Assembly (NCBI GenBank): GCA_944321705.1
Contig: CALUMG010000007.1
Location: 62,001 to 126,000 of the forward strand
Length of the DNA: 64,000 nucleotides
Reading direction: 5' to 3'
Origin: an uncultured Muribaculaceae bacterium
Lineage (GTDB): Bacteria > Bacteroidota > Bacteroidia > Bacteroidales > Muribaculaceae
The notes beneath the pieces are model-generated. The model was given only the letters and a program-made list of their open reading frames with translations. It was not told where the DNA came from and ran no database searches. This document shows, piece after piece, positions 27,551 to 37,160 of the stretch (position 1 is its first letter; every line of letters starts with the position of its first letter). Position numbers and translations under genes: made by a program.

Positions 27551-28723
27551 TTAAATAGAAGCTTTCCTATATAGATATATTGCTATAAATGCATATAAGA
27601 CATTGGGTATCCACATAGCCACAAACGGAGAAGTATATCCCGACACGGCAAATGTAGACGTGACTGTAGTGAACAAAATATAAGAAAAACTCAACACAAG
27701 GCCTATGCCTATATTAATTCCCATTCCACCTTTCACCTTCCTTGAAGATAGTGACATCCCTATTATGGTCAATATAAATGCCGCGGCAGTTGATGCGTAT
27801 CGCTTTTCCAACTCTATTTCAAAATTCTTTATGTTAGCGACTCCACGTTCTTTCTGCCGTGCAATGTAATTTTTCAATTGCGGAAGGGTCAATGTTTCTT
27901 GATCATTCTTGGCAATCAAGAAATCACGAGGTTCTATTTCCATAATAGTGTCAAGGCTTTTGCCACGCACTATGGTTTCCTTTAATCCATGAAAATATCT
28001 TATCGTGTAATCTCTTACAGTCCATTGATAAAGCGTGTCATATTTTATGGTTTGAGCTGTCATGCGTGATTCCAACATTTTTCCGTCAAACTTGTCAAGA
28101 GAGAATCTATAACCCGTTTTCGATTTATTATCATATCGCGACATATATGCCACCACTCCAGGCGAAACTTGCAATTGTATATTAGCACCATAGTCCACCT
28201 TTTTATTCTTAACCCACTTGTTTGTGTATTCAATTCGTTTTATATTGGCAGGAGGGATTACATAAGCAGCCAACACAAATGAAAAAGCTGCTATAATTGA
28301 AGCCGAGACAAGATATGGGACCACAAGTCGCTTGAAACTTATGCCACTCGACAACATCGCGATAATTTCCGAATTATCTGCTAATTTTGATGTAAAAAAT
28401 ATCACCGCTATAAACGTAAATAACGGGCTGAACTGATTGGCAAAATATGGCAGGAAGTTGACAAAATAATCAAAAATGGTTTCCTCGAGAGGAGCTTCGA
28501 GCATCGCATCAAGTTTCTCATTTATGTCAAACATCACCACGATGGCAAGCAATAGCAAAATAGCGAAAACGTAAGTTCCCAAAAACTTACGAATTATATA
28601 TCTGTCAAACATCTTGACAAGAGGCTTTCGCTCCCGTTTCGCACCCGATTTCACTTCAGATGCCGCATTGCCATCGACAATTTTATTGCCGTCTATATTT
28701 TTCCTGGGTCTGATTTGAAACAT
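27551..28723 (-). CDS. LptF/LptG-type permease (YjgP/YjgQ family)
   Basis: This is a 390-residue inner-membrane component of the lipopolysaccharide export machine that extracts LPS for transport to the outer membrane. The N-terminal 35 residues are polar and charged. Hydrophobic segments then follow: MFDRYIIRKFLGTYVFAILLLLAIV, a pair around NQFSPLFTFIAVIFFTSKLADNSEIIAMLSSG, and the C-terminal ones after a large periplasmic domain. TSKLADNSEI(I/V)AMLSSGISFKR is the typical coupling-helix signature. It lies 18 bases after tgt. The order tgt-lptG is common in Bacteroidota. Whether it acts as LptF or LptG cannot be settled from sequence alone. Confidence 0.92.
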   Translation of the reverse strand: MFQIRPRKNIDGNKIVDGNAASEVKSGAKRERKPLVKMFDRYIIRKFLGTYVFAILLLLAIVVMFDINEKLDAMLEAPLEETIFDYFVNFLPYFANQFSPLFTFIAVIFFTSKLADNSEIIAMLSSGISFKRLVVPYLVSASIIAAFSFVLAAYVIPPANIKRIEYTNKWVKNKKVDYGANIQLQVSPGVVAYMSRYDNKSKTGYRFSLDKFDGKMLESRMTAQTIKYDTLYQWTVRDYTIRYFHGLKETIVRGKSLDTIMEIEPRDFLIAKNDQETLTLPQLKNYIARQKERGVANIKNFEIELEKRYASTAAAFILTIIGMSLSSRKVKGGMGINIGIGLVLSFSYILFTTVTSTFAVSGYTSPFVAMWIPNVLYAFIAIYLYRKASI

Positions 28724-28741
28724 ATAGTCTCTTATTTCATA

Positions 28742-29872
28742 TCACAATCGACGAGTCACGTTAATCACCATTTCCTCTTTCCACGTTTTGAAATCCCCGG
28801 CTATAATGTGTTTTCGAGCTTCACTGACAAGCCACAAATAAAAAGCAAGATTATGGATACTTGCTATCTGCATGGCCAATATCTCGCCACTTATGAACAA
28901 ATGCCTCAGATAAGCCTTCGAATAAGCCCTGTCTACAAACGATGGGCCATCCTCTTGAATAGGACTAAAATCGTCAGCCCATTTCAAATTGCGCATGTTC
29001 ATAATGCCATGACGGGTAAACAACATCCCATTTCGTCCATTGCGAGTAGGCATGACACAATCCATCATGTCTACACCCCTGTCAATCGCTTCAAGAATAT
29101 TGGCCGGTGTTCCCACCCCCATTAAGTAACGAGGTTTGTCAGCAGGCAATATTTCATTTACGACTTCAATCATTTCATACATTTTCTCGACAGGCTCTCC
29201 TACGGCCAACCCTCCAATAGCATTGCCTTCAGCCCCGAGATCGGCAACGAATTTTGCAGCTTCACGCCTCAGTTCCGGGAATACACATCCTTGCACTATT
29301 GGGAAAAATGCCTGCTCGTAACCATATTTACCATTTGTCTCGTTAAAATGCTTCCATCCTCTTAACAGCCATCGTTGCGTAAGATCCAATGATTTCCTCG
29401 CATAAGAATAATCGGATGTTCCCGACGGGCACTCATCAAGTGCCATCATTATGTCGCTGCCTATGCTGCGCTGTATATCGACTATGTTTTCGGGTGTAAA
29501 TAAATGTTTTGACCCATCGATATGGCTTCTGAAGTACGCTCCTTCTTCTTTAAGTTTCCTGTTGGCCGACAATGAAAAAACTTGAAATCCGCCACTGTCG
29601 GTCAAAATCGGACGTTTCCAGCCATTGAATTTATGCAATCCGCCAGCTTTCTCAATAATATCTATGCCTGGACGTAAATAAAGATGGTAAGTATTGCCAA
29701 GTATTATTTGCGCTTTTATATCACTTTCAAGCTCGTGCATGTGCACCGCTTTAACCGCACCGGCAGTTCCCACCGGCATGAATATAGGGGTTTCTATCGT
29801 GCCATGCGCTGTATTAATTAATCCCGCACGCGCATTGCTTCCCGAAGCGCATGCTATGAGAGTATAATCCAT
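28742..29872 (-). CDS. tgt: Queuine/preQ1 tRNA-guanine transglycosylase
   Basis: This enzyme exchanges guanine 34 in tRNAs for Asp, Asn, His and Tyr with preQ1, the first tRNA step of queuosine formation. From the ATG at 29872 it has 376 residues. The acid Asp92 is in TDSGGFQVFSL and the nucleophile Asp271 in DCVMPTRNGRNG. The region that normally carries three zinc-binding Cys reads QEDGPSFVDRAYSKAYLRHL with none of them, while the later His (SIHNLAFY) is kept. I chose the start at 29872 over 29917 because a -33/-7 promoter (29886-29917) overlaps the longer reading and the protein family begins here. The lptG-like gene follows by 18 bases. Confidence 0.94.
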   Translation of the reverse strand: MDYTLIACASGSNARAGLINTAHGTIETPIFMPVGTAGAVKAVHMHELESDIKAQIILGNTYHLYLRPGIDIIEKAGGLHKFNGWKRPILTDSGGFQVFSLSANRKLKEEGAYFRSHIDGSKHLFTPENIVDIQRSIGSDIMMALDECPSGTSDYSYARKSLDLTQRWLLRGWKHFNETNGKYGYEQAFFPIVQGCVFPELRREAAKFVADLGAEGNAIGGLAVGEPVEKMYEMIEVVNEILPADKPRYLMGVGTPANILEAIDRGVDMMDCVMPTRNGRNGMLFTRHGIMNMRNLKWADDFSPIQEDGPSFVDRAYSKAYLRHLFISGEILAMQIASIHNLAFYLWLVSEARKHIIAGDFKTWKEEMVINVTRRL

Positions 29873-29885
29873 TTCGTAATTTTTT

Positions 29886-29917
29886 ACAAAGGTACTACAA
29901 GACAAGTATAAAAACAA
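29886..29917 (-). promoter_or_regulatory. Promoter of the tgt-lptG operon
   Basis: The minus strand has TTTG at 29914-29917 and TACCTTTG at 29886-29893, 20 bases apart. It lies within a possible upstream extension of tgt, which argues that the true start is 29872. Confidence 0.7.
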
Positions 29918-29996
29918 ACTTTACCAAAGTTGCCGACATTCTTGTGTGATAAAGCTCAAATTAAACAACAAACGTGTCAAAAATATTTATGCCTGC

Positions 29997-30075
29997 TTTG
30001 TGCTTTTTCCTGTTTTTTTACATACCTTTGCAATGCATTGTTAACATGTGTTATATACACGTTTTTATATAACAC
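29997..30075 (+). promoter_or_regulatory. Rightward promoter and hairpin in the gap upstream of the WecA-like gene
   Basis: TTTG (29997-30000) and TACCTTTG (30023-30030) form a promoter with a 22-base spacer. A 9-bp hairpin GTGTTATAT/ATATAACAC (30048-30056 and 30067-30075) follows at once. Only a 16-codon ORF (from 30083) is near. From here the WecA-like gene is over 300 bases away, so this is either a long leader or a separate short transcript. The rest, 30136-30407, shows nothing I can name. Confidence 0.4.
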
Positions 30076-30407
30076 AAAGCGTATGAATAAAATTCGTTGT
30101 AGCTTTTTACTTATATATTGGTTTGTGAGTTGAATTTGATAAGCCGCAATTACGCGCCAATAATGTAGTAAAAATATATTATGAACATTATTATAAATAT
30201 AAAAATAGTATGCTAATTTTAACACATGACAATCGTCTGACACAATCACGTTCCCCGAAAAACAAATGGAAGAACTACCATGTGACACTTGCGCCACATC
30301 GCCACATATCCATTATGCTACAAAATGTCTTTCAAACTGGGCAAATTTAACAATCTATATTATACCCAATTAACTAAACTTTACTCAATCAAAATCCATA
30401 TTAAATC

Positions 30408-31529
30408 ATGCCTATATTTTGGATTATAAACATTATCGCAGTAATCGCATGCTCAATAATACTGAGCGGGGTTATGATACCCAAAATATTACTGATTTCA
30501 TTCAGAAAGAAGCTCTTTGATGTACCAGATGAACGAAAAATGCATCATAGCCTTGTTCCGAGATTAGGAGGCATAGCGTTCAAACCTGTCATCTTTTTCT
30601 CAATAGTGTTTGCTATTGGCATAGACATCATAACTGGCCACGGAGATATAATCAAAGCAGTCGACTGCAATATTCCAGAATTGCTGTTTCTTTATTGCGC
30701 AGTCCTTACCTTATATATAATCGGCATAGCCGACGACCTGATAGGAGTAAGATACAGGGCAAAATTTGTTGTCCAAATTGCTTGCGCCATCATGTTAATA
30801 GCCGGAGATATATGGGTGGGTAATTTGCATGGATTGTTAGGACTGTGGGAATTGTCTCCTTACATAGGCTATCCTTTAACAATACTATTAGTCGTTTTCA
30901 TCGCAAATGCTATCAACCTAATTGACGGCATTGACGGCCTCGCTTCGGGCTTAAGCAGCATAGCATTGTTCATATATGGTATAGCGTTCATCCTTCTCCA
31001 CCAATATTTGCATGCAATGCTTGCTTTTGCCACATTAGGCGTATTAATTCCGTTTTTCTATTATAACGTATTCGGTAAAGCCGAACATGGAAGAAAAATA
31101 TTCATGGGAGACACCGGTAGTTTAACCATCGGTATCATATTGGGATTCCTGTCAATAAAACTCATCTCATTTGAGCCAAACAACACAAACATCTTAGTGT
31201 CGGACAGTTGGATAATGGTGACCGCATTCTCCCCTCTCATAATTCCTTGTTTTGACGTTGTAAGGGTGTTCATACATAGATTAAAACGCAAAAACAATCC
31301 GTTCTTGCCCGACAAAAGTCACATACACCACAAACTTATGGCAATAGGATTGCCGCAACGCGCTGCAATGATAACGATAGTATCGGTTGCTGCAGTATTT
31401 AGCATAAGCAACATTATATTATCACCTTATATTAACATAAATATTCTTGTCATAGCCGATATTGTACTTTGGACATTGATTAACATGTGGTTGACTAAAC
31501 AAATACATAAACGACAGATTGAATATTAA
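30408..31529 (+). CDS. Undecaprenyl-phosphate sugar-1-phosphate transferase (WecA/TagO/MraY-like)
   Basis: This polytopic enzyme moves a sugar-1-phosphate, usually GlcNAc-1-P, from UDP to undecaprenyl phosphate, beginning polysaccharide synthesis on the inner membrane. The 373-residue protein has about ten hydrophobic helices. Catalytic signatures of the family are present: MHHSLVPRLGGIAF near residue 45, the Asp pair in GIADDLIGVRYRAKF, NLIDGIDGLASG, FMGDTGSLTIG and the His-rich loop DKSHIHHKLMAIGLPQR. The product (O-antigen, capsule or teichoic-like polymer) cannot be told. It stands alone, closed by a strong terminator. Confidence 0.93.
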   Translation: MPIFWIINIIAVIACSIILSGVMIPKILLISFRKKLFDVPDERKMHHSLVPRLGGIAFKPVIFFSIVFAIGIDIITGHGDIIKAVDCNIPELLFLYCAVLTLYIIGIADDLIGVRYRAKFVVQIACAIMLIAGDIWVGNLHGLLGLWELSPYIGYPLTILLVVFIANAINLIDGIDGLASGLSSIALFIYGIAFILLHQYLHAMLAFATLGVLIPFFYYNVFGKAEHGRKIFMGDTGSLTIGIILGFLSIKLISFEPNNTNILVSDSWIMVTAFSPLIIPCFDVVRVFIHRLKRKNNPFLPDKSHIHHKLMAIGLPQRAAMITIVSVAAVFSISNIILSPYININILVIADIVLWTLINMWLTKQIHKRQIEY

Positions 31530-31551
31530 TATAAAAAAACACAACGAATGG

Positions 31552-31587
31552 AATGGCCGAATTGCAAACACTGACAATTCGGCCATT
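31552..31587 (+). terminator. Terminator after the WecA-like gene
   Basis: A perfect 13-bp stem AATGGCCGAATTG and complement, 10-base loop, is followed by TTATTT. Confidence 0.88.
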
Positions 31588-31652
31588 TTATTTCATGACA
31601 GTAACTGCCTTATATCACCACATAACGGATATGACACATTTTTCGATTTAAA

Positions 31653-31682
31653 TTGAAAGTATCTTGTTTTTTTGTACATTTG
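31653..31682 (+). promoter_or_regulatory. Promoter of clpC
   Basis: TTG at 31653-31655 and TACATTTG at 31675-31682 are spaced by 19 bases. A 145-base leader separates them from the ATG, with no structure I could recognise. Confidence 0.6.
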
Positions 31683-31827
31683 CAATGTATTACCATCATG
31701 TCCGAAATAATGACAACACAAAAATTCAAATGAAATTTGCAAAATCTACTATCCTATTTTCAGCAAATATCTACAAAACTTATATATTGGCATAAAAATT
31801 GCCACATCAAGTATATAAAGTGAAATT

Positions 31828-34380
31828 ATGATTTACGGATTGTTTACACCGATGATTAAAGAAATTCTGGATTGCAGTCGTTTGGAAGCCGACAGGCTTC
31901 ACAATGAAGTAATCATGCCCGAACATGTCCTGTTGGGAATCATTCGGAATGCAAACAACCCTGCATACTCCATATTGGAGCAAGCAGGTGCCAACTTGAA
32001 AGACTTACGCACGTTTATAGAAGCTAATTTAAGTCCAATTGAAGAAAACAAACAAAATGACTTTCACGATAATAGACATGTGATAAGCAAGCAAACCGAA
32101 CAATTGCTCAAATCGGCCATAATGGAAGCTCAAGCTCGAAAAATGCCTGTCGGAGCCGAGCATTTGTTACTTGCATTCTTACATGATCTACACAAAGGTT
32201 TTATTTACAGAATATTGAATTACATGAACATTAAATATAACGATATAGAAAAATTTATAGATAGTGAACCAATATCTCCAAAATTTGGAGCAGGATTCAC
32301 CGACAATGACGACGAGGATGATGACGATACGATGTTTAACAAGGATTCATCGGAAAACGAATCCTATCAAAGCAACAGTGTAAAAAGCAAAACGGCTCAA
32401 CGACATGGGAAAAATGACACTCCTGTGCTTGACAAGTATGGGAAAGACATGACTCGCGATGCCGAAGAAAACAAACTTGATCCTGTTGTAGGACGAGACA
32501 AAGAAATAGAACGCCTTGCTCAAATTCTAAGCCGAAGGAAAAAGAACAATCCTGTTCTGATAGGGGAACCGGGAGTTGGCAAATCGGCAATAGTAGAAGG
32601 ATTAGCCTTGCGTATTATCCAACGCAAGGTTTCAAGAGTCTTGTTTGACAAAAGAGTCGTTTCGCTCGACATGGCAGCAATAGTTGCCGGGACAAAATAC
32701 AGAGGACAATTTGAAGAACGAATAAAAGCAATAATCGATGAAGTAAAAAAGAATCCCGATGTCATATTGTTCATCGATGAAATACACACAATTGTAGGAG
32801 CAGGAAGCGCAACTGGCACAATGGATGCCGCCAACCTGCTAAAACCGGCTTTGGCGCGTGGTGAAATACAATGCATCGGTGCCACCACTCTAGATGAATA
32901 CAGGAAAAGCATTGAAAAAGACGGTGCCCTTGAACGTAGATTCCAAAAAATAATAGTAGAACCTACAACAGTCGATGAAACAATACAAATTCTAAACAAC
33001 ATAAAAGGCAAATATGAAGAACACCACGGTGTCACTTACACTCCTGAAGCAATAAAGGCTTGCGTGACGTTAACCGAAAGATATGTGTCCGACCGCAATT
33101 TCCCAGACAAGGCCATAGATGCCATGGATGAAGCCGGCTCTAAGGTACATATATCCAATATTGTGGTTCCTAAAGAAATAGACGATCTTGAAAAACAAAT
33201 ACAAGAAGCTCAAGTCAACAAAGTGAAAGCTGCACAATCTCAAAATTTTGAAAGTGCCGCTAATTATCGTGATTTGCAAGAAAAACTCACCAACAAGCTA
33301 AACGAAGCTAAAGAAAAATGGGAAGAAAGCATTGCAAATCATCGTGAAATAGTTGACGAGAACAAAGTCGCCGAGGTGGTTGCCATGATGACTGGCGTAC
33401 CAGTTCAACGCATCGCTCAAGCCGAAAGCACAAGATTGCTCTCTATGGGAGATGAATTGAAAACCCAAATCATTGGTCAAAACAATGCAATCGACAAGAT
33501 TGTTAAAGCAATTCGTCGCAATCGTGTCGGATTGAAAGACCCTAACAAACCAATAGGAACATTTATGTTCCTTGGCCCTACAGGAGTGGGTAAAACTCAT
33601 CTTGCAAAAAAACTCGCCGAATTCCTATTCAACTCATCCGATGCACTTATTCGTGTAGACATGAGCGAATACATGGAGAAATTCTCAGTGTCAAGGCTTG
33701 TCGGAGCGCCTCCGGGATATGTCGGATATGAAGAAGGAGGCCAACTGACCGAGAAAGTTCGCCGCCATCCTTATTCGGTAGTCCTTCTCGATGAAATCGA
33801 AAAGGCACATCCCGACGTATTCAACATGTTGCTGCAAGTCATGGACGAAGGCAGGTTGACCGATAGCTTAGGTCGAAGAGTTGACTTCAAAAATACAATT
33901 ATCATCATGACTTCAAACATTGGTTCGCGTGAAGTAAAAGACTTACATGGTGGTGTGGGATTCAATACTTCGCCAAATAACAAAGATTACAATGAAGGCA
34001 TTGTGAGAAAACAGCTCAACAAAAAATTCTCACCAGAATTTTTAAACCGAATCGATGATATAGTAATGTTCGAGCCATTAGATAAAAATGCAATCGAGCA
34101 CATCATCGACATCGAACTCACTTCTTTCTATAAGCGTGTTGAAACTCTCGGCTTCAAACTTGAAATAACACAAGATGCAAAATCATTCTTAGCTGACAAA
34201 GATTTTGACCCGGCTTATGGTGCTCGTCCTCTGAAAAGGGCTATTCAAAATTATCTCGAAGATCAGCTCGCAGAACTGCTGCTATCCAATACATCCGACA
34301 AACAGCACATGCAAACAATTTCGGTGAACACAAATAGCGACAAAACAGCTCTTGAAATGAATATTATAGATATCCTGTAA
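31828..34380 (+). CDS. clpC: ATP-dependent Clp protease ATP-binding subunit ClpC
   Basis: ClpC is a AAA+ unfoldase that feeds proteins to the ClpP protease. The 850-residue protein has a double Clp_N repeat in the first 150 residues and an acidic linker (about 155-190). The first ATPase has GEPGVGKSA (246-254) and [14 protein letters not shown]-type middle region follows ([30 protein letters not shown]), and the second ATPase has GPTGVGKTH (583-591). The middle region points to ClpC rather than ClpB. The loop GGVGFNTS contains the VGF that docks onto ClpP. No clpP or mcsAB-type genes are adjacent. It has its own promoter and terminator. Confidence 0.95.
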   Translation: MIYGLFTPMIKEILDCSRLEADRLHNEVIMPEHVLLGIIRNANNPAYSILEQAGANLKDLRTFIEANLSPIEENKQNDFHDNRHVISKQTEQLLKSAIMEAQARKMPVGAEHLLLAFLHDLHKGFIYRILNYMNIKYNDIEKFIDSEPISPKFGAGFTDNDDEDDDDTMFNKDSSENESYQSNSVKSKTAQRHGKNDTPVLDKYGKDMTRDAEENKLDPVVGRDKEIERLAQILSRRKKNNPVLIGEPGVGKSAIVEGLALRIIQRKVSRVLFDKRVVSLDMAAIVAGTKYRGQFEERIKAIIDEVKKNPDVILFIDEIHTIVGAGSATGTMDAANLLKPALARGEIQCIGATTLDEYRKSIEKDGALERRFQKIIVEPTTVDETIQILNNIKGKYEEHHGVTYTPEAIKACVTLTERYVSDRNFPDKAIDAMDEAGSKVHISNIVVPKEIDDLEKQIQEAQVNKVKAAQSQNFESAANYRDLQEKLTNKLNEAKEKWEESIANHREIVDENKVAEVVAMMTGVPVQRIAQAESTRLLSMGDELKTQIIGQNNAIDKIVKAIRRNRVGLKDPNKPIGTFMFLGPTGVGKTHLAKKLAEFLFNSSDALIRVDMSEYMEKFSVSRLVGAPPGYVGYEEGGQLTEKVRRHPYSVVLLDEIEKAHPDVFNMLLQVMDEGRLTDSLGRRVDFKNTIIIMTSNIGSREVKDLHGGVGFNTSPNNKDYNEGIVRKQLNKKFSPEFLNRIDDIVMFEPLDKNAIEHIIDIELTSFYKRVETLGFKLEITQDAKSFLADKDFDPAYGARPLKRAIQNYLEDQLAELLLSNTSDKQHMQTISVNTNSDKTALEMNIIDIL

Positions 34381-34425
34381 TGAGAAAATGCTGTCAATTA
34401 GCAGCAACTGAATACATAAAAACAG

Positions 34426-34460
34426 AAAAAATGTCATACTTTAAACGTGTGGCATTTTTT
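34426..34460 (+). terminator. Terminator after clpC
   Basis: The stem AAAAAATGTCA/TGGCATTTTTT, with one G-U pair and a 13-base loop, is followed by a T tract. It lies 46 bases beyond the clpC stop and upstream of htpG. Confidence 0.7.
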
Positions 34461-34508
34461 TTGTCATGTCGAACATAGAAATTGACAATCAAATAACATC
34501 AATATACT

Positions 34509-36557
34509 ATGCAAAAAGGAGCTATTGGGGTTACAACTGAGAACATATTCCCCGTAATAAAAAAATTCTTATACAGCGATCATGAGATATTCCTTCGTGA
34601 ACTCGTTTCCAATGCGGTTGATGCCACACAAAAGCTAAAAACGCTTGCTTCTCATGGAGAATTCAACGGCTCGCTCGACAACTTGAAAGTATCAGTATCG
34701 GTCGACAAAGAAAACAAAACTTTGACCGTATCTGATAACGGAATAGGTATGACAGCCGAAGATATAGACAAGTATATCAATCAAATAGCATTTTCAGGTG
34801 CTGAAGAATTTTTAAATAAATACAAAGATAACGCCAATGCCATAATAGGCCACTTCGGATTAGGTTTTTACTCGGCATTCATGGTTGCCAAGAAAGTTGA
34901 GATACGCTCTTTGTCCTATAAAGAAGGCGCAAAAGCTGTATGTTGGACTTGCGATGGTTCTCCTGAATATGAAATGACCGAAATCGACAAGACTGAACGA
35001 GGTACAGATATAATTCTACATATCGAAGACGAAGATGACAGTGAATTCCTTGAAAAATCAAGAATCGAGGCTTTGTTGCGTAAATATTGTAAATTCCTTC
35101 CCGTTCCCGTCGTATTCGGCAAAGAACAAGAATGGAAGGATGGCAAATATGTCGATACTGAACGCGACAACATCATAAATAACATCCAACCATTGTGGGC
35201 TAAGAAACCATCGGAGTTAAAAGATGAAGACTACTTGAAATTCTATCATGACATACTTCCCGAGCAGGATGACCCGTTGTTCTGGATACACTTGAACGTG
35301 GACTTCCCGTTCACTCTGACAGGTATCCTGTATTTCCCTAAGATAAGAAACAACTTCGACATCAACAAAAACAGAATTCAGCTATACTGCAATCAGGTTT
35401 TTGTTACCGATTCGGTCGAAGGTGTCGTTCCCGACTTCTTAATGTTGTTGCAAGGCATCATTGATTCACCCGACATTCCGTTGAATGTGTCAAGATCTTA
35501 CTTGCAAAGCGACTCAAACGTAAAGAAAATCGCATCTTATATTACGAAGAAAGTATCTTCTCGTCTTGAAGAAATAGCTAAGAACGATCCTAAGAGCTTT
35601 GAAGAAAAATGGAACGACATCAAAATATTCATTGAATACGGAATGCTTACCGATGAAAAATTCTGTGAATCGGCTATGAATTTCGCACTCGTTGAAGATA
35701 CCGATAATAAATTTTTCAAACTTGATGATTACAAAAAACTTATTGAAGGTAACCAGACCGACAAAGATGGCAAAATAGTTTATCTATATGCCAGCGACAA
35801 AGAATTGCAATATCCATACATCAAAGCCGCAACCGAAAAAGGTTACAGTGTTTTATTGATGAACGGACAATTGGATGTTCATTTCATCGGCCTGCTTGAA
35901 CAAAAAATCCAAAACAGCCGTTTTGTGCGTGTCGACTCTGATGTCATTGACAATCTCATACCTGCCAAAGACAAAAAAGACAGTGATATAACACCGTTGC
36001 AACGCAACATAATGACAACAATGTTCAAATCACAATTGCCTAAAACAGATAAGAGCGAATTCTTCATCACATTTGAAGCCTTGAATCCTGACAATCAACC
36101 AATAGTAATCACACAAGGCGAATACATGCGTCGAATGAAAGAAATGGCCGCCATGCAGCCTGGCATGAGCTTTTATGGAGAATTACCTGACAGCTTTAAC
36201 CTCACGCTGAATACTAATCATCCTGTGGTGAAGAAAATCATGGATGCTGCAACAAATGCCTTGGAAAGCAGTATTGCGCCACTTGAAGCCGACTTGAATG
36301 CTGCAAATGACGCAATAAAAACGCTCCATGACGCAAAAGATGGCAATAAAGAACTTTCTGATGCCCAAAAACAAGAGTTGGCTGATAATGAAAAAAAGGC
36401 TGCCGACATTCGCAAACAGGAAACAGATATTATCAGCGAATATGCCAACAAGCAAGACAATGTAAAACAACTTGTAGACATTGCACTCCTTGGTAACGGA
36501 ATGTTGAAAGGCGAAGCACTGAACAACTTCTTGCGTCGTTCGGTCAGCTTGCTATGA
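34509..36557 (+). CDS. htpG: Chaperone HtpG (Hsp90)
   Basis: This is the bacterial Hsp90 dimer that assists late folding of client proteins. The GHKL ATPase domain shows FLRELVSNAVDATQKL (Asn/Asp of ATP binding), DNGIGMTAEDI and NAIIGHFGLGFYSAFMVA, and the middle domain has LNVSRSYLQSDSNVKKI. The C-terminal portion carries an Ala/Asp/Lys-rich insertion (about residues 590-640), probably a coiled coil, then the dimerisation end LLGNGMLKGEALNNFLRRSVSLL. The 682-residue length is usual for Bacteroidota HtpG. It follows clpC by 128 bases behind a terminator. The start at 34509 gives the standard MQKGAIGVTTENIFPVIKK. Confidence 0.96.
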   Translation: MQKGAIGVTTENIFPVIKKFLYSDHEIFLRELVSNAVDATQKLKTLASHGEFNGSLDNLKVSVSVDKENKTLTVSDNGIGMTAEDIDKYINQIAFSGAEEFLNKYKDNANAIIGHFGLGFYSAFMVAKKVEIRSLSYKEGAKAVCWTCDGSPEYEMTEIDKTERGTDIILHIEDEDDSEFLEKSRIEALLRKYCKFLPVPVVFGKEQEWKDGKYVDTERDNIINNIQPLWAKKPSELKDEDYLKFYHDILPEQDDPLFWIHLNVDFPFTLTGILYFPKIRNNFDINKNRIQLYCNQVFVTDSVEGVVPDFLMLLQGIIDSPDIPLNVSRSYLQSDSNVKKIASYITKKVSSRLEEIAKNDPKSFEEKWNDIKIFIEYGMLTDEKFCESAMNFALVEDTDNKFFKLDDYKKLIEGNQTDKDGKIVYLYASDKELQYPYIKAATEKGYSVLLMNGQLDVHFIGLLEQKIQNSRFVRVDSDVIDNLIPAKDKKDSDITPLQRNIMTTMFKSQLPKTDKSEFFITFEALNPDNQPIVITQGEYMRRMKEMAAMQPGMSFYGELPDSFNLTLNTNHPVVKKIMDAATNALESSIAPLEADLNAANDAIKTLHDAKDGNKELSDAQKQELADNEKKAADIRKQETDIISEYANKQDNVKQLVDIALLGNGMLKGEALNNFLRRSVSLL

Positions 36558-36584
36558 AACATAAATTAAATTCTTAAAAATTCT

Positions 36585-36621
36585 AAGACACAAGCCCTCT
36601 AGGTGTAAAGGCTTGTGTCTT
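36585..36621 (+). terminator. Terminator after htpG
   Basis: A perfect 12-bp stem AAGACACAAGCC and complement, 13-base loop, is followed by TTATAT. It lies 28 bases past the htpG stop. Confidence 0.85.
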
Positions 36622-36634
36622 TTATATAATTCTT

Positions 36635-36827
36635 AGGGATATTCAGTAAATTTCTTTAAAAAGTAAGATGGCGTATAAAGAGGATGGATGATAATCGCTT
36701 TATATGCCATTTTTGTGTTAGTTATTCATGTTTTCTCATATAATTCTATCCGTCATGACCGGCTGATGAGAGTATATGAGAAAATACAGAAAAATGTCAA
36801 TAAAAAATGGCATATATGAATGTCCCT
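36635..36827. repeat. Non-coding element bounded by imperfect inverted repeats
   Basis: AGGGATATTCA (36635-36645) and TGAATGTCCCT (36817-36827) are inverted copies differing at one base. Between them lie two hairpins. One pairs ATGGCGTATAAAG (36668-36680) with CTTTATATGCCAT (36698-36710), with one G-U pair. The other pairs TTTTCTCATATA (36731-36742) with TATATGAGAAAA (36773-36784) perfectly. No ORF of meaning is inside. The end sequence GGGATATTCAGTAAAT recurs at 43085. It may be a small MITE-like element or a structured RNA; no target-site duplication is evident. Confidence 0.5.
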
Positions 36828-36848
36828 ATCGATTTTACAAAACAAAAA

Positions 36849-36880
36849 ACGAGGTCATCTTCTCTTAATGATGACCTCGT
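36849..36880. terminator. Bidirectional terminator downstream of the 56-codon ORF
   Basis: A perfect 11-bp stem ACGAGGTCATC and complement has T tracts on both strands. It ends the leftward sigma-factor/small-ORF transcript. Confidence 0.9.
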
Positions 36881-36885
36881 CCTTT

Positions 36886-37056
36886 TTAGTTAGCCACAAA
36901 TCCACCTAATTCGTAGCCTAATTTCTTTTCATAAGAATACGCCCTCGCAAACTGTTTCAAAAAATTAATTGTAGAGCTCTTTACTCTCATCTCTTTAACT
37001 TCTTCAGGTTGTTTCTTATGGTCAGATTTTAATAATGTAGTAGTTTTTTTACCCAT
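36886..37056 (-). CDS. Conserved-looking small protein (56 residues) downstream of the ECF sigma factor
   Basis: On the minus strand an ATG at 37056 opens a 56-codon frame ending TAA at 36886. The product begins MGKKTTTLLKSDHKKQPEE and ends KKLGYELGGFVAN. It is very basic at the start, has a helical centre (RVKSSTINFLKQFARAYSYE), and has no membrane segment or signal. It lies 104 bases after the ECF sigma gene on the same strand and directly before a strong terminator, so it is probably on the same transcript. I recall similar small proteins in Bacteroides near sigma genes but cannot name a family. Coding status rests on position, amino-acid composition and the well-placed terminator. Confidence 0.65.
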   Translation of the reverse strand: MGKKTTTLLKSDHKKQPEEVKEMRVKSSTINFLKQFARAYSYEKKLGYELGGFVAN

Positions 37057-37160
37057 AGGCAACACATTTATAATGATTACACATACTTATAACGTTACAC
37101 GCGCAATCATTATTATGTGCAAGGATAAAATTTTATATCCAATAAAAACATCAAACCTGC

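Noticed and set aside
30083..30133. 16-codon ORF after the orphan promoter
   Set aside because: Too short and without recognisable features; the end coincides with no terminator.
36751..36790. A CTGATGAG followed by GAAAA with an upstream GTC, resembling a hammerhead ribozyme core
   Set aside because: No stem II can form between CTGATGA and GAAA, and the flanks do not pair as stems I and III. The match is explained by the 36731-36784 hairpin.
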